The notes below the pieces were generated by a model that worked only from the letters and a program-made list of their open reading frames with translations, was not told the origin of the DNA and did no database searches. From Bacilli bacterium (GTDB lineage Bacteria > Bacillota_I > Bacilli_A > RF39 > UBA660): 60,944 bases of DNA. Made by a program: the position numbers and the translations under genes. The stretch lies in the NCBI GenBank assembly GCA_017936845.1, contig JAGBES010000027.1:1-60944 (forward strand), written 5' to 3'. Shown here in pieces: positions 1 through 9,413 of the stretch. Positions within the stretch are counted from its first letter, which is position 1, and each line of letters starts with the position of its first letter.

Positions 1-130
1 TAAGAGCCTTTCTAAACAGTCAAAGCTGTAGGATGATAGAAACAAATCCACAGGCAAGAGTTATTATAACTCAAAAAATATAAATAGAAAGAAAAAATCA
101 ATCTATAGGATTTCTCCTAAGATTGATTAT
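1..130 (+). other. Hairpin-rich leader region, possibly the 3' end of an unidentified RNA
   Basis: No gene is visible. Three small hairpins follow each other: ACAG/CTGT around 18-31, a perfect GAGTTA-TTA-TAACTC at 58-72, and a longer bulged stem at 96-128 (left arm from aatcaatct, right arm ending agattgatt). The last lies only 16 nt before the first gene and has no U-tract, so it does not look like a terminator. It could fold in the leader of that gene, or the segment could be the tail of a structured RNA cut by the window edge. I could not match it to RNase P RNA, tmRNA or a known riboswitch. Confidence 0.3.
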
Positions 131-144
131 ACGAGGATGATAAG

Positions 145-750
145 ATGAATGAAGATATAGAACATTTAATGTTAAAATATGAATATGCATTACAAAAAAT
201 AGAAACAGAATTAAAAATAATAATAAAAGAATATGAATTTAATAATAAATATCAACCAGTAGAACATATAAAAACAAGGATAAAAACAAAAGAAAGTGCA
301 ATTAAAAAGCTAGAGAAAAAAGGGTATCCCATAAGCACAGAAAATTTAAAAAAACATGTTCATGATATGGTAGGAGTAAGAATTGTTTGTTCTTTTTTAT
401 CAGATGTATACGATATAGTAAATATAATAGAAAAATCAGAAAATATAAAAATAAAAGAAAAAAAAGATTATATTGCTAATCCTAAAGAATCAGGTTATTC
501 AAGCTATCATTTAATTGTACTAGTTCCAATTTATTTAGAAAACAATATAGAATATATAGAAACTGAAATACAAATAAGAACAATGGCTATGGATTTTTGG
601 GCAAGTTTAGATCATAAAATACAATACAAATTTAGTGATGTAATACCAGATGAAGTAAGAAAGGAAATGTTTGATTGTTCGGTTGCAATAAAAACATTAG
701 ATAATAAGATGTTAGGATTAAATAGAATAGTAAATAAATATAAAAACTGA
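145..750 (+). CDS. relQ: Small alarmone synthetase, RelQ/YjbM type GTP pyrophosphokinase
   Basis: This 201-residue protein has only the RelA/SpoT synthetase fold, with no HD hydrolase and no TGS/ACT domains, which is the length and layout of RelQ/YjbM. Visible signatures are DMVGVRIVCSF near residue 75, the substrate-loop segment NPKESGYSSYHLIV near 112-126, and EIQIRTMAMDFWASLDHK near 140-157. Members transfer pyrophosphate from ATP to GDP or GTP to make (p)ppGpp in the cytosol during stress. A GAGG ribosome site precedes the ATG. The gene stands alone and converges on glmS, sharing a terminator. The family call is firm; the RelQ rather than RelP assignment is likely but was not tested by phylogeny. 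Confidence 0.9.
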   Translation: MNEDIEHLMLKYEYALQKIETELKIIIKEYEFNNKYQPVEHIKTRIKTKESAIKKLEKKGYPISTENLKKHVHDMVGVRIVCSFLSDVYDIVNIIEKSENIKIKEKKDYIANPKESGYSSYHLIVLVPIYLENNIEYIETEIQIRTMAMDFWASLDHKIQYKFSDVIPDEVRKEMFDCSVAIKTLDNKMLGLNRIVNKYKN

Positions 751-767
751 TTAAAAAATCAGTTTTT
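742..767. terminator. Bidirectional terminator between relQ and glmS
   Basis: An 11-bp stem aaaaactgatt / aatcagttttt with a 4-nt loop covers the relQ stop codon and abuts the glmS stop on the other strand. A/T tracts on both sides let it serve both convergent genes. Confidence 0.85.
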
Positions 768-2562
768 ATTCTACTGTGACAGACTTAGCTAAATTTTTAG
801 GTTGATCTATATTACAATTTCTTAATTTAGCAACTTCATATGAAATTAGTTGTAAAGGTATAATAGTTAAAAGTGATTGTAACAATTTATGAACTTTAGG
901 AATTTTAATATTATAATCAAAATTATTATTTATATCACTATTAGTTATAACAGTAGTAATAGCTCCTCTAGATTTAACTTCTTCAATATTACTAATAGTT
1001 TTTAAAATTAAATTTTCTTCAGTTAAAATTCCAATAACAGGAGTACCTTCTTCAATTAAAGAAATAGTACCATGCTTAAGTTCTCCAGCAGCATATGCTT
1101 GACTATTAATATAAGAAATTTCTTTTAATTTTAATGAACCCTCCATAGATAAAGCATAATCAATACCCCTACCTATGAAAAATATATTATCATTTTTATA
1201 TATTGCTTCAGCAATATTTTTATAATCACTATTTAAAATAGTATTTTCTATTTTAACAGGTAATTCCTTAATATCTTTTAAAATTACTTTCATTTCTTCT
1301 TTATCAATATTTCCTTTAGCACTAGCTAAATTAAGAGCAATTAAGCTTAACATAGCTACTTGAGCAGAATATGCTTTAGTAGTTGCTACAGCAATTTCTC
1401 TTCCTGCTTTAATTTTAAGTAAAATATCAGCTTCACGAGCCATTGTACTACCTTCAACATTAACAATTGCTAATGTGTCTATATTATCATTTTTAGCTTT
1501 TCTTAAAGCAGCTAAAGTATCAGCTGTTTCACCAGATTGTGAAACAACAATAACTAAAGTTTTATCATCATAAAAATTATTTTTATATCTATATTCACTT
1601 GCTACTTCAACATTAACGGGAACTTGAGCAAATTCTTCAATTAAGTTTTTACCAACTAATCCTGTATGATAAGCACTACCACAAGCAACTATATCAATAC
1701 GATTATATTTAGTAAAATCAGGCATTTTATCAATTAAAGAATCAATTCCATTTTCTAAATAAGGAGATACAGTATCTCTAAAAACTTTAGGTTGCTCATG
1801 TATTTCTTTTAACATATAGTGATCATATCCACACTTATCAGTGTTGTTGGTAGATTTATCAATTGATTTAAAATTGGATTCAACTTCTTTTAAATCTTTA
1901 TCAAATAAAGTGATTTTATCGTTAGTGATTTCTGCTATGACATTTTCATCTAAATACATAACACTATCAGCATATTTAGATACAGCAATTGTATCAGAAG
2001 CTATAAAATTACCAGATTCATTCTTAGCTATTATTAAAGGACTATCTTTTCTAACAGAATAAATAGTATCTGAATCCTTACACATTATACCCAATGCATA
2101 AGAACCTTTGATTTTTTTCATAAATTTTACTAAAGATGTTTTTATATCTTTATTTTCTTTATAATAATAATCAATTAAAGCACAAGCAACTTCAGTATCA
2201 GTTGTTGAATTAAAATGATAACCTTTACTAGTTAATTCTTTTTTTATTTCATTAAAATTTTCAATAATTCCGTTATGAACTATAGTAATATCTCCTACAT
2301 TATGAGGATGACTATTATTCTCATTAACACTTCCATGAGTAGCCCATCTAGTATGACCTATTCCTATATTAGTATTTAGATTAAAATCTATTTTATTTTC
2401 AAGTTCATTTATTTTACCAACACTTTTAATAATATTAATTTCATCATTTTTGTATGCTATACCAGCTGAATCATAACCCCTATATTCTAAAGCTTTAAGT
2501 CCGTCAATTAAAATGCGTAAAGTATTTTTGTCTTTACCATTATAACCAACAATTCCACACAT
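766..2562 (-). CDS. glmS: Glutamine--fructose-6-phosphate aminotransferase (isomerizing)
   Basis: GlmS makes glucosamine-6-phosphate from fructose-6-P and glutamine, the first step toward UDP-GlcNAc for peptidoglycan. The 598 residues match the usual length of about 600. MCGIVGY at the N-terminus supplies the Cys nucleophile after Met removal. RTWAT-like residues (GHTRWATHG) bind glutamine. Two SIS sugar-isomerase domains follow (VACGSAYHTG and VVSQSGETADT in the first). The C-tail reads DQPKNLAKSVTVE, as is typical. A GGAGG ribosome site precedes ATG. Expression is almost surely controlled by the glmS ribozyme directly upstream. Confidence 0.97.
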   Translation of the reverse strand: MCGIVGYNGKDKNTLRILIDGLKALEYRGYDSAGIAYKNDEINIIKSVGKINELENKIDFNLNTNIGIGHTRWATHGSVNENNSHPHNVGDITIVHNGIIENFNEIKKELTSKGYHFNSTTDTEVACALIDYYYKENKDIKTSLVKFMKKIKGSYALGIMCKDSDTIYSVRKDSPLIIAKNESGNFIASDTIAVSKYADSVMYLDENVIAEITNDKITLFDKDLKEVESNFKSIDKSTNNTDKCGYDHYMLKEIHEQPKVFRDTVSPYLENGIDSLIDKMPDFTKYNRIDIVACGSAYHTGLVGKNLIEEFAQVPVNVEVASEYRYKNNFYDDKTLVIVVSQSGETADTLAALRKAKNDNIDTLAIVNVEGSTMAREADILLKIKAGREIAVATTKAYSAQVAMLSLIALNLASAKGNIDKEEMKVILKDIKELPVKIENTILNSDYKNIAEAIYKNDNIFFIGRGIDYALSMEGSLKLKEISYINSQAYAAGELKHGTISLIEEGTPVIGILTEENLILKTISNIEEVKSRGAITTVITNSDINNNFDYNIKIPKVHKLLQSLLTIIPLQLISYEVAKLRNCNIDQPKNLAKSVTVE

Positions 2563-2571
2563 AAAAAAACC

Positions 2572-2713
2572 TCCATAATTGTGTTAATATATTCTTTGTT
2601 GTAATGTTTATTTTACTTTTTAAAATATATCTATCGAGTACACTACCCGTAGTAGCATCCGCCGAATTTTCGATAACTACTATCCTCGTCAACCATTTAA
2701 GGTTCTGGCGCTA
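2572..2713 (-). ncRNA. glmS ribozyme/riboswitch (GlcN6P-responsive self-cleaving leader)
   Basis: Read on the minus strand, the leader begins TTAGCGCCAGAACC and continues with gttgacgaggatag, gttatcgaaaattcggcgg, atgctactacgggtagtg. These are the conserved glmS ribozyme core elements: cleavage site before GCGCC, the P2.1/P2.2 double pseudoknot, and the GlcN6P pocket. Cleavage should fall between complements of 2712 and 2711. The P3/P4 region follows toward glmS. The family is established: binding of glucosamine-6-phosphate triggers cleavage and the mRNA is then degraded. The 3' limit is approximate. Confidence 0.95.
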
Positions 2714-2753
2714 AATATATGTTTTACTCCTTTCACCATATATCTTTATAACC

Positions 2754-2782
2754 ATTATATACGAAAAACTAAAAAGTGACAA
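2754..2782 (-). promoter_or_regulatory. glmS promoter
   Basis: On the minus strand, -35 TTGTCA (2777-2782) and -10 TATAAT (2754-2759) are 17 nt apart. Transcription would begin near 2746, about 35 nt before the ribozyme cleavage site. The -35 abuts the stop codon of the upstream minus-strand gene. Confidence 0.75.
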
Positions 2783-3142
2783 TTATCTATAATTTCCATT
2801 CCTTAAATTATTTATTTCTATATCAATAGCATTCCTCATTTTTTCTAACATTTCAACCGTATAATTTGAATCATTATAATTATTATTAATCGTATTAGAT
2901 CTTCTTACATTATTATTTGTACCAACATTAGTAAAAGATCTTCCAAATTTTTCAATATTAGTTCCTCTTTCATTTTGTACCTGTAAAAAATAGGCATTAG
3001 TACATAGAATTTGAGCTATTAACATTAACCAGTTACCTAGAGCATTTTGTTCATTCGCAGTCGTATCATCTATAAGCAAATATCCAATAATAACAGCACT
3101 TCCTGTAAATGCTTCAGGAGGAACATCTGGTATCAAACGCAT
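2783..3142 (-). CDS. Hypothetical small protein, conserved-looking N-terminal half
   Basis: I do not recognise this 119-residue protein. The N-terminal 55 residues contain a hydrophobic stretch (AVIIGYLLI) and the motif TANEQNALGNWLMLIAQIL, which could be one or two amphipathic or membrane helices. The middle is Asn/Ser-rich and looks disordered; the end (VEMLEKMRNAIDIEIN) is a short helix. A GGGAGGG ribosome site precedes the ATG. It is transcribed ahead of the glmS promoter in the same direction. A small membrane-associated or structural protein is possible, but nothing in the sequence gives a function. Confidence 0.6.
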   Translation of the reverse strand: MRLIPDVPPEAFTGSAVIIGYLLIDDTTANEQNALGNWLMLIAQILCTNAYFLQVQNERGTNIEKFGRSFTNVGTNNNVRRSNTINNNYNDSNYTVEMLEKMRNAIDIEINNLRNGNYR

Positions 3143-3234
3143 ATTATCCCTCCCCTATTTAAATATATGATTTAAAATTATTATAAATGTTTGATATTTA
3201 ATTTATAATACATTATAATTAAATTGGTGGTATC

Positions 3235-5544
3235 ATGAATATAGAAAATAATACAATTTTAATCGTACCTAATAAATTAAAGAAAAAGGTATTAAAAAAA
3301 ATAAAAAAACTCATAAATTTTAAAATAATATCATTAGAAGAATTTATAAAAAATTATTATTTTGATTATGATAACAAAACTATATATTATCTAATGAATA
3401 AATATAATTTAAAATATGAAGTAGTAAATGTATATCTAAAAAATATATATAATATAGAAAATAAAGATTATCATAATGAAAAATTAAATAAATTAGTAAA
3501 AATAAAAAATGAATTAGAAGAAAATAACTTGCTTATTAAAAATAATAACTTTAAAGATTATATAAAAGATAAAAAAATAATTATTTATGGATACCAATAT
3601 ATAGAAAAAAAATATAAAAATTTACTAGATAAATTAGGTGCTACTTATATAGAAGAAGATCTGGTATACAATAATCAAAAATTATATGAGTTTAAAACAA
3701 CAGAAGAAGAAATAGATTTTTTAATATCCAAAATAATAGAATTGAAAGAACAAAATATATCCTTAAATAAAATAAAAATAATAGAAAATGAATATAAAAG
3801 TGATATAGAAGAAAAATTAAAATTATATGATATAAATTATAATGAAGAAATAACTTTATATGGAACAAATATAATAAATATATTTTTAAATAATTTAAAT
3901 AAAGATATAGATAGTACTTTAAATATAATAAAAGAAAAAGTAAATCTAGAAAATGAATTAAATCTAAAAATATATAATAAATTAATAAATATAATAAATA
4001 ACTATACTTTTATAGATGATATAACAGCATTAAAAGAAATGCTTATATACGATTTTAAAAATACAAAAATAATAAAAAATAATTATAAAGAAAAAATAGA
4101 ATTTATACAACTTAAAAACAATATTATAGATAGTGATAATTATGTTTTCTTACTAGGATTCAATATAGGTTTAGTACCAGAAATAAAAAAAGATGAAGAC
4201 TATATAACCGATAATATAAAAAATTTAGTTGATTTAGAATTAACAAAAGATATAAATAAAAAAATAAAAGCATTAACTATAGATAGAATAAAAAAGACTA
4301 ATAATTTAATAATTACATATAAAACATTTGAAACACAAGAATACTATATTTCATCATTAAATGAAGAATTAAAATTAGATATAATTAAAGATTATAAAAT
4401 ACCTTATTATCTAAATTTAGATAATAAAATTAAATTAGCTAAAAAACTAGATATACTAAATAAATATAATATTATAGAAGAAGATTTAAGTTTACTATAT
4501 AATAACTATAAAGATATACCATATGATACATATGATAATAAATTTACAGGAATAAAAAGAGAAAAAGAAAAACTATTATTATCATATTCAAGTATGGATA
4601 ATTACTTTAAATGTGGATTTAAATACTATATAGAAAATATCTTAAAACTAAATATATATGAAGAAAAATTCGCAAACATCATAGGAAATCTATTTCATTA
4701 TGTACTTGAAAAAGCATTTAAAACAAACTTTAATTTAGATATAACTTATAGTGAATATTTAAAAGACTTAAATAAAAAATTTACTAGTAAAGAAAAATTA
4801 TTTCTAAAAAATTTAAAAGAAGAATTAAAATTAATAATAGATACTATAAATAAACAATTAAATTTAATATCGTTAGATAAAACCTTATATGAAGAAAAAA
4901 TATATGTTAGTAAAAATATAAATGTAACATTTATGGGAATAATAGATAAATTAATGTATAAAGAACAAGATGATAAAACATTTGTAGCAATTATAGACTA
5001 TAAAACAGGAAATCCCAATCTAAATTTAAATAATATGATATATGGACTTGATATGCAATTACCTATATATTTATATTTGTCGAAACATACAAATAAACTA
5101 AAAAATGTAGAAATAATAGGATTTTATCTTCAAAAAATCTTAAATAATGAAATAAATATAGATAAAAATAAAACATATCTAGAACAAAAAGAAGAAAATT
5201 TAAAATTACAGGGATATAGTATAGACAAAGAAGAAATACTAGAATTATTTGATAAAACATATAAAGATAGTAATTTAATTAAAAGTTTAAAAATAGGTAA
5301 TAATGGATTTTATAGTTATTCCAAAATATTAAATGAAGAAAAAATAAATAAAATAATTGATTTAGTAGATAAAAAAATAGAAGAAGCAAGTATAAATATA
5401 GAAAATAATAATTTTAATATAAATCCTAAATCAATAAATAATGAAAATATATCATGCAAATTTTGTAAATATAAAGATATATGTTATAGAAAAGAACAGG
5501 ATATAATATATTTAAAAGAACATAAAGATTTAGATTTTTTATAA
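3235..5544 (+). CDS. addB: ATP-dependent nuclease subunit B, AddB/RexB-like
   Basis: This is the AddB/RexB partner of the AddAB recombination nuclease, which resects double-strand breaks before RecA loading. The C-terminal third has the PD-(D/E)XK nuclease: SYSSMDNYFKCGFKYY near 450-463, GNLFHYVLEKA near 485, and IIDYKTGNPN near 585. Four cysteines of the family's Fe-S staple are present: C460, then C741, C744 and C750 (CKFCKYKDIC). At 769 residues it is much shorter than Bacillus AddB (about 1,160), and the N-terminus shows no Walker A motif, as in RexB-type subunits. The addA partner lies downstream with one small gene between. Confidence 0.88.
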   Translation: MNIENNTILIVPNKLKKKVLKKIKKLINFKIISLEEFIKNYYFDYDNKTIYYLMNKYNLKYEVVNVYLKNIYNIENKDYHNEKLNKLVKIKNELEENNLLIKNNNFKDYIKDKKIIIYGYQYIEKKYKNLLDKLGATYIEEDLVYNNQKLYEFKTTEEEIDFLISKIIELKEQNISLNKIKIIENEYKSDIEEKLKLYDINYNEEITLYGTNIINIFLNNLNKDIDSTLNIIKEKVNLENELNLKIYNKLINIINNYTFIDDITALKEMLIYDFKNTKIIKNNYKEKIEFIQLKNNIIDSDNYVFLLGFNIGLVPEIKKDEDYITDNIKNLVDLELTKDINKKIKALTIDRIKKTNNLIITYKTFETQEYYISSLNEELKLDIIKDYKIPYYLNLDNKIKLAKKLDILNKYNIIEEDLSLLYNNYKDIPYDTYDNKFTGIKREKEKLLLSYSSMDNYFKCGFKYYIENILKLNIYEEKFANIIGNLFHYVLEKAFKTNFNLDITYSEYLKDLNKKFTSKEKLFLKNLKEELKLIIDTINKQLNLISLDKTLYEEKIYVSKNINVTFMGIIDKLMYKEQDDKTFVAIIDYKTGNPNLNLNNMIYGLDMQLPIYLYLSKHTNKLKNVEIIGFYLQKILNNEINIDKNKTYLEQKEENLKLQGYSIDKEEILELFDKTYKDSNLIKSLKIGNNGFYSYSKILNEEKINKIIDLVDKKIEEASINIENNNFNINPKSINNENISCKFCKYKDICYRKEQDIIYLKEHKDLDFL

Positions 5545-5603
5545 ATATTCTTGCAATTTTTTCTTCTTTATGTGATAATAGCATCTGCAAGGAAGTGATT
5601 ATT

Positions 5604-6227
5604 TTGGATAATTATTCAAAATTTGAAGAAACAAAAATAGAAGATATAGGTCTTATTACAGAAAAAATATATAAAAATTTAAAGAAAAATAATATAAATA
5701 ATTTAAAACAATTATTAGAAATAGTAGATGGAGAATTTTTAATTTCTATGCATCCAAAAACTAGAAGTGAATTTGTTGGCTTGTTAAAATTAATAAAATT
5801 TAAATATTTAAATGAAACAATTAATTTAGTTGAAATATTAAACGAAACTCCTGTTTTAATAGAAGCTGGGATAAATAAAGGAAAGTATAAATTCAACAAT
5901 TTATATAAATTGGGATTTGATACAATAGAAGCAAATAAAATAAATCAACAATTACATAGATATGATATTAATGAAATTAAAAATATAAGGTTAATATATA
6001 TATTAAAAAGTTATCCAACAAATTTTAAAAGTTTAAATGGATATCAATCAAAGATTCAGTTAAATAAGATAAATTTACTAATTGAATGTTATTACAAAGA
6101 ACAAGAACAACCAAAAAAGCAAAAATTATTAAAAGAATTAAAGAGATTAAAACTAGAAAGTTATAGAGTGAATGAAGATATTAAAAATTTAGAACAACAA
6201 ATTTCTAAACAAAAAGTAAAAAAGTAG
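5604..6227 (+). CDS. Unknown protein between addB and addA, possible helix-hairpin-helix fold
   Basis: I do not recognise the family. The TTG at 5604 is chosen because AAGGAAG at 5589-5595 sits 8 nt before it; a GTG at 5595 would overlap the ribosome site. The roughly 207 residues are all-helical and Lys/Asn-rich. Residues 15-60 (ITEKIYKNLKKNNINNLKQLL, followed by HPKTRSEFVGLL) resemble a helix-hairpin-helix or RNA-polymerase alpha-CTD-like DNA-binding unit. The last 45 residues are a charged coiled coil. Its place between addB and addA suggests, but does not prove, a link to DNA repair. Confidence 0.6.
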   Translation: MDNYSKFEETKIEDIGLITEKIYKNLKKNNINNLKQLLEIVDGEFLISMHPKTRSEFVGLLKLIKFKYLNETINLVEILNETPVLIEAGINKGKYKFNNLYKLGFDTIEANKINQQLHRYDINEIKNIRLIYILKSYPTNFKSLNGYQSKIQLNKINLLIECYYKEQEQPKKQKLLKELKRLKLESYRVNEDIKNLEQQISKQKVKK

Positions 6228-6245
6228 AAAATACCTACTTTTTTT
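6218..6245 (+). terminator. Terminator after the addB-adjacent gene
   Basis: Stem aaaaaagtag / ctactttttt with a 7-nt loop overlaps the stop codon and runs into a T-tract. It implies that addA has its own promoter in the 25 nt that follow or is reached by read-through. Confidence 0.7.
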
Positions 6246-6270
6246 AGTATAATAAAACTTAGGTGATAAT

Positions 6271-9200
6271 ATGCCAAAATGGACAAATGAACAATTAGAT
6301 GCAATAAATAAAAGTGGAACAAATATAATAGTAAGTGCTGGAGCAGGAAGTGGAAAAACAGCAGTTTTATCAGAACGTGTACTTAGAATATTAAAAGAAG
6401 GAACACATATAGATGAACTTCTTATTTTAACATTTACAAATGCAGCAGCTAAAGAAATGAAAGAAAGAATAAGAAAAAAAATAAAAGAAAATCCTCTATT
6501 AATAGAAGAATTAGATTTAATAGATTCTGCTTATATTACAACATTTGATTCATTTGCTTTATCAACACTAAAAAAATACCATTACCTTTTAAATATAAGT
6601 CCTAATGTAAGTATTATAGATGAATCAATAATAAATATAGAAAAAAATAAAATAATAGATGAAATATTTGAAGAATACTATAATAAAGAAGATAAAAAAT
6701 TTATAAATTTAATAACAACCTTTTGTACAAAAGATGATGAAAGTATTAAAAAATCTATTTTAGAAATATCAAAGAAACTAGATTTAAAAACAGATAAAGA
6801 AAACTATATAAAAGAATATATAAATAATTATTTTAACGAAGAAAAAATAAATAATGATATAAAAGAATATGAAGAATTAATAAAAAATAAAATAGAAGAA
6901 ATAAATAATATAATAGAAGAATTAAGTTTAGAATTAGATGACAGTTATATAGAAAAACTAAATGACTCATTAATAAATTTATTAAATTCTAATAGTTATA
7001 ATGATATAAAAATAAATCTAGAAATTAAATTACCAACACTTCCCAAGGGATCTAGTGATAATGTAAAGCAATTAAAAGAAAATATAAATAAAATAATAAA
7101 AGAATCAAAATCTCTAACACAATATTCATTAGAAGAAATAAAAGAAAATATATTAAGTACAAAAGATTATGTAGAAGTAATACTAGAAATAATAGAAAAG
7201 TTAGATAAAAAAATAAATGAATATAAATTTAAATATGATGTATATGAATTTAATGATATAGCAAAACTATCAATAAAAATAATAAAAGAAAATAAAGAAA
7301 TAAGAGAAGAATTAAAAAATAAATTTAAAGAAATATTAGTAGATGAATATCAAGATACTAGTGATATTCAAGAAGAATTTATAAATTTAATTGAAAATAA
7401 TAACGTATATATGGTAGGAGATATTAAACAATCAATATATCGTTTTAGAAATGCTAACCCTTATATATTTAAAAATAAATATGACATGTATTCTAATGGT
7501 TTAAATGGAATAAAAATAGATTTAAATAAAAACTTTAGATCAAGAGAAGAAGTACTTAATAATATAAATATCATATTTAATAAAATTATGGATGATAAAT
7601 TAGGTGGAGCTAATTATAAAAAATCACATAATATGATATTTGGAAATAATTCTTATAACGAAAAAGGAACAACAAAAAATAATCATAATATGGAAATAAT
7701 CAGTTATGAAGATACAAAAGAATATAAAAAAGAAGAAATAGAAGCATTCATAATTGCTAATGATATAGAAGATAAAATTAAAAATAAATATCAAGTATTT
7801 GATAAAGATAAAGGTATTTTAAGAAATATAGAATATAGTGATTTTGTAATATTAATGGATAGAACAACAAATTTTGATACATATAAAAAAATATTTACAT
7901 ATAAAAATATTCCTTTAATTCAAATAAAAGATGAAAAAATGAATGATGAAATAGATTTATATGTAATAAAAAATTTAATTAAATTAGTATTAAAAATAAA
8001 AGAAAATAATTTAGATTTAGAATTTAAATATTTATTTATAAGTATAGCACGTAGCTTCTTATTTAAAATAGATGATAATGAAATTTATAAGATATTTAAA
8101 ACAGAATCTTTTAAAGAAAATATAATATATAAAAATATAGAAGAAATAGTAGAAAATTATGATAATTTAACACCTAAATTATTATTAGATACATTACTTA
8201 AAAAATTTGATTATTATAATAAACTACTTACAATAACAAATATACAATCTTCATTAATTAGAATAAATAAATTAAAAGAATATGCATCTAACTTAGAAAC
8301 ATTAGGATATACTATTTACGACTATAGTAACTATTTAGAAGAATTAATTAAAAATGATTATGAAATGAAATATTCTTTAAATGAAGGAAATACTAATGGA
8401 GTAAGAATAATGACTATTCATAAATCAAAAGGATTAGAATATCATATTTGTTATTATAGTGGACTTTATAAATCATTTAATATAAGTGATATAAAAGAAA
8501 GATTTACGTATGATAATAAATATGGAATAATAACACCTTACTTTAAAGAAGGAATAGGAGAAACTATATATAAAACACTTATGAAAGAAAATTATATAAA
8601 AGAAGAAATAAGTGAAAAAATAAGATTATTTTATGTAGCACTTACACGTTCTAAAGAAAAGATGATATTAGTAGAACCAAAAAAAGAAGTAACGGAAAAA
8701 GAATTAAATAATAGTATAAAAAATAAATATCGAAGTTTTAAAGATATATTAGACTCTATAAAATTTAATATATTAGACTTTTATAATGAAAAAAATATAG
8801 ATGATATAAAAATAGATAAAAATTATAGAATAAATAAAAACAATAATATATTAGATACAATACCGACAAATAATAAAATAGTAAAAGAAAAAAATTTAAA
8901 TATTGACAAGCAATTGTTAAAAGAAAATACATATTCAAAAAAACAAGATAAAATTATAACAAAAGAAATAAAAGATAATATGGAATATGGAAAACATATG
9001 CATGAAATATTTGAATTAGCTGACTTTAAAAATAATACTAATAAAGAAATAGAAAAATTTTTAAATCATTTTGATAAAGAAAAATTAATGAAAGCTAATA
9101 TAATAAAAGAATATGAATTTATCTTTGAATTAGAAGATATAGAATATCATGGAATAATAGATTTATTAATAGAATATGAAAATAATATTGATATAATTGA

Positions 9201-9342
9201 TTATAAATTAAAAGATATTAGTGATTTAGAATATTTAAATCAATTAAGAGGTTATAAAGAATATATAGAAAATTTAACAAATAAAAATGTAAATATATAT
9301 CTATATTCAATAATTAATGATACTTTAAAAGAATTAAAATAA
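6271..9342 (+). CDS. addA: Helicase-nuclease subunit A, AddA
   Basis: AddA is the UvrD-type 3'-5' helicase plus nuclease subunit of AddAB. Visible motifs in order: Walker A GAGSGKT at residues 24-30, LTFTNAAAKEMKER (Ia), LVDEYQDTSDIQ (II), MVGDIKQSIYRFR (III), IMTIHKSKGLEY (V), LFYVALTRSKEKM (VI). The C-terminal PD-(D/E)XK nuclease shows HGIIDLLIEYEN and IDIIDYKLKD. The length of 1,023 residues is shorter than typical AddA (about 1,200), in line with the compact AddB. AGGTGAT precedes the ATG. All catalytic motifs look intact. Confidence 0.96.
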   Translation: MPKWTNEQLDAINKSGTNIIVSAGAGSGKTAVLSERVLRILKEGTHIDELLILTFTNAAAKEMKERIRKKIKENPLLIEELDLIDSAYITTFDSFALSTLKKYHYLLNISPNVSIIDESIINIEKNKIIDEIFEEYYNKEDKKFINLITTFCTKDDESIKKSILEISKKLDLKTDKENYIKEYINNYFNEEKINNDIKEYEELIKNKIEEINNIIEELSLELDDSYIEKLNDSLINLLNSNSYNDIKINLEIKLPTLPKGSSDNVKQLKENINKIIKESKSLTQYSLEEIKENILSTKDYVEVILEIIEKLDKKINEYKFKYDVYEFNDIAKLSIKIIKENKEIREELKNKFKEILVDEYQDTSDIQEEFINLIENNNVYMVGDIKQSIYRFRNANPYIFKNKYDMYSNGLNGIKIDLNKNFRSREEVLNNINIIFNKIMDDKLGGANYKKSHNMIFGNNSYNEKGTTKNNHNMEIISYEDTKEYKKEEIEAFIIANDIEDKIKNKYQVFDKDKGILRNIEYSDFVILMDRTTNFDTYKKIFTYKNIPLIQIKDEKMNDEIDLYVIKNLIKLVLKIKENNLDLEFKYLFISIARSFLFKIDDNEIYKIFKTESFKENIIYKNIEEIVENYDNLTPKLLLDTLLKKFDYYNKLLTITNIQSSLIRINKLKEYASNLETLGYTIYDYSNYLEELIKNDYEMKYSLNEGNTNGVRIMTIHKSKGLEYHICYYSGLYKSFNISDIKERFTYDNKYGIITPYFKEGIGETIYKTLMKENYIKEEISEKIRLFYVALTRSKEKMILVEPKKEVTEKELNNSIKNKYRSFKDILDSIKFNILDFYNEKNIDDIKIDKNYRINKNNNILDTIPTNNKIVKEKNLNIDKQLLKENTYSKKQDKIITKEIKDNMEYGKHMHEIFELADFKNNTNKEIEKFLNHFDKEKLMKANIIKEYEFIFELEDIEYHGIIDLLIEYENNIDIIDYKLKDISDLEYLNQLRGYKEYIENLTNKNVNIYLYSIINDTLKELK

Positions 9343-9392
9343 GGAATAGAATTTACATTTGTTGTAATTTGTATTCTCTTATTTCCTCTAAA

Positions 9393-9413
9393 GAGAGCGA
9401 AAGCTCTCATTTT
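9393..9413 (+). terminator. Terminator downstream of addA
   Basis: GAGAGC-GAAA-GCTCTC stem with a GNRA tetraloop, followed by attttta; 50 nt after the addA stop codon. Confidence 0.8.

Noticed and set aside
1-90. 3' end of RNase P RNA or tmRNA
   Set aside because: A few words look similar (ctgtag...gatgata), but the conserved ACAGAA/GGCTTA of RNase P and the tRNA-like end of tmRNA are absent.
1841-2062. Plus-strand open frame inside glmS
   Set aside because: Antisense to a strongly conserved gene, no ribosome site; a by-product of AT-rich codon use.
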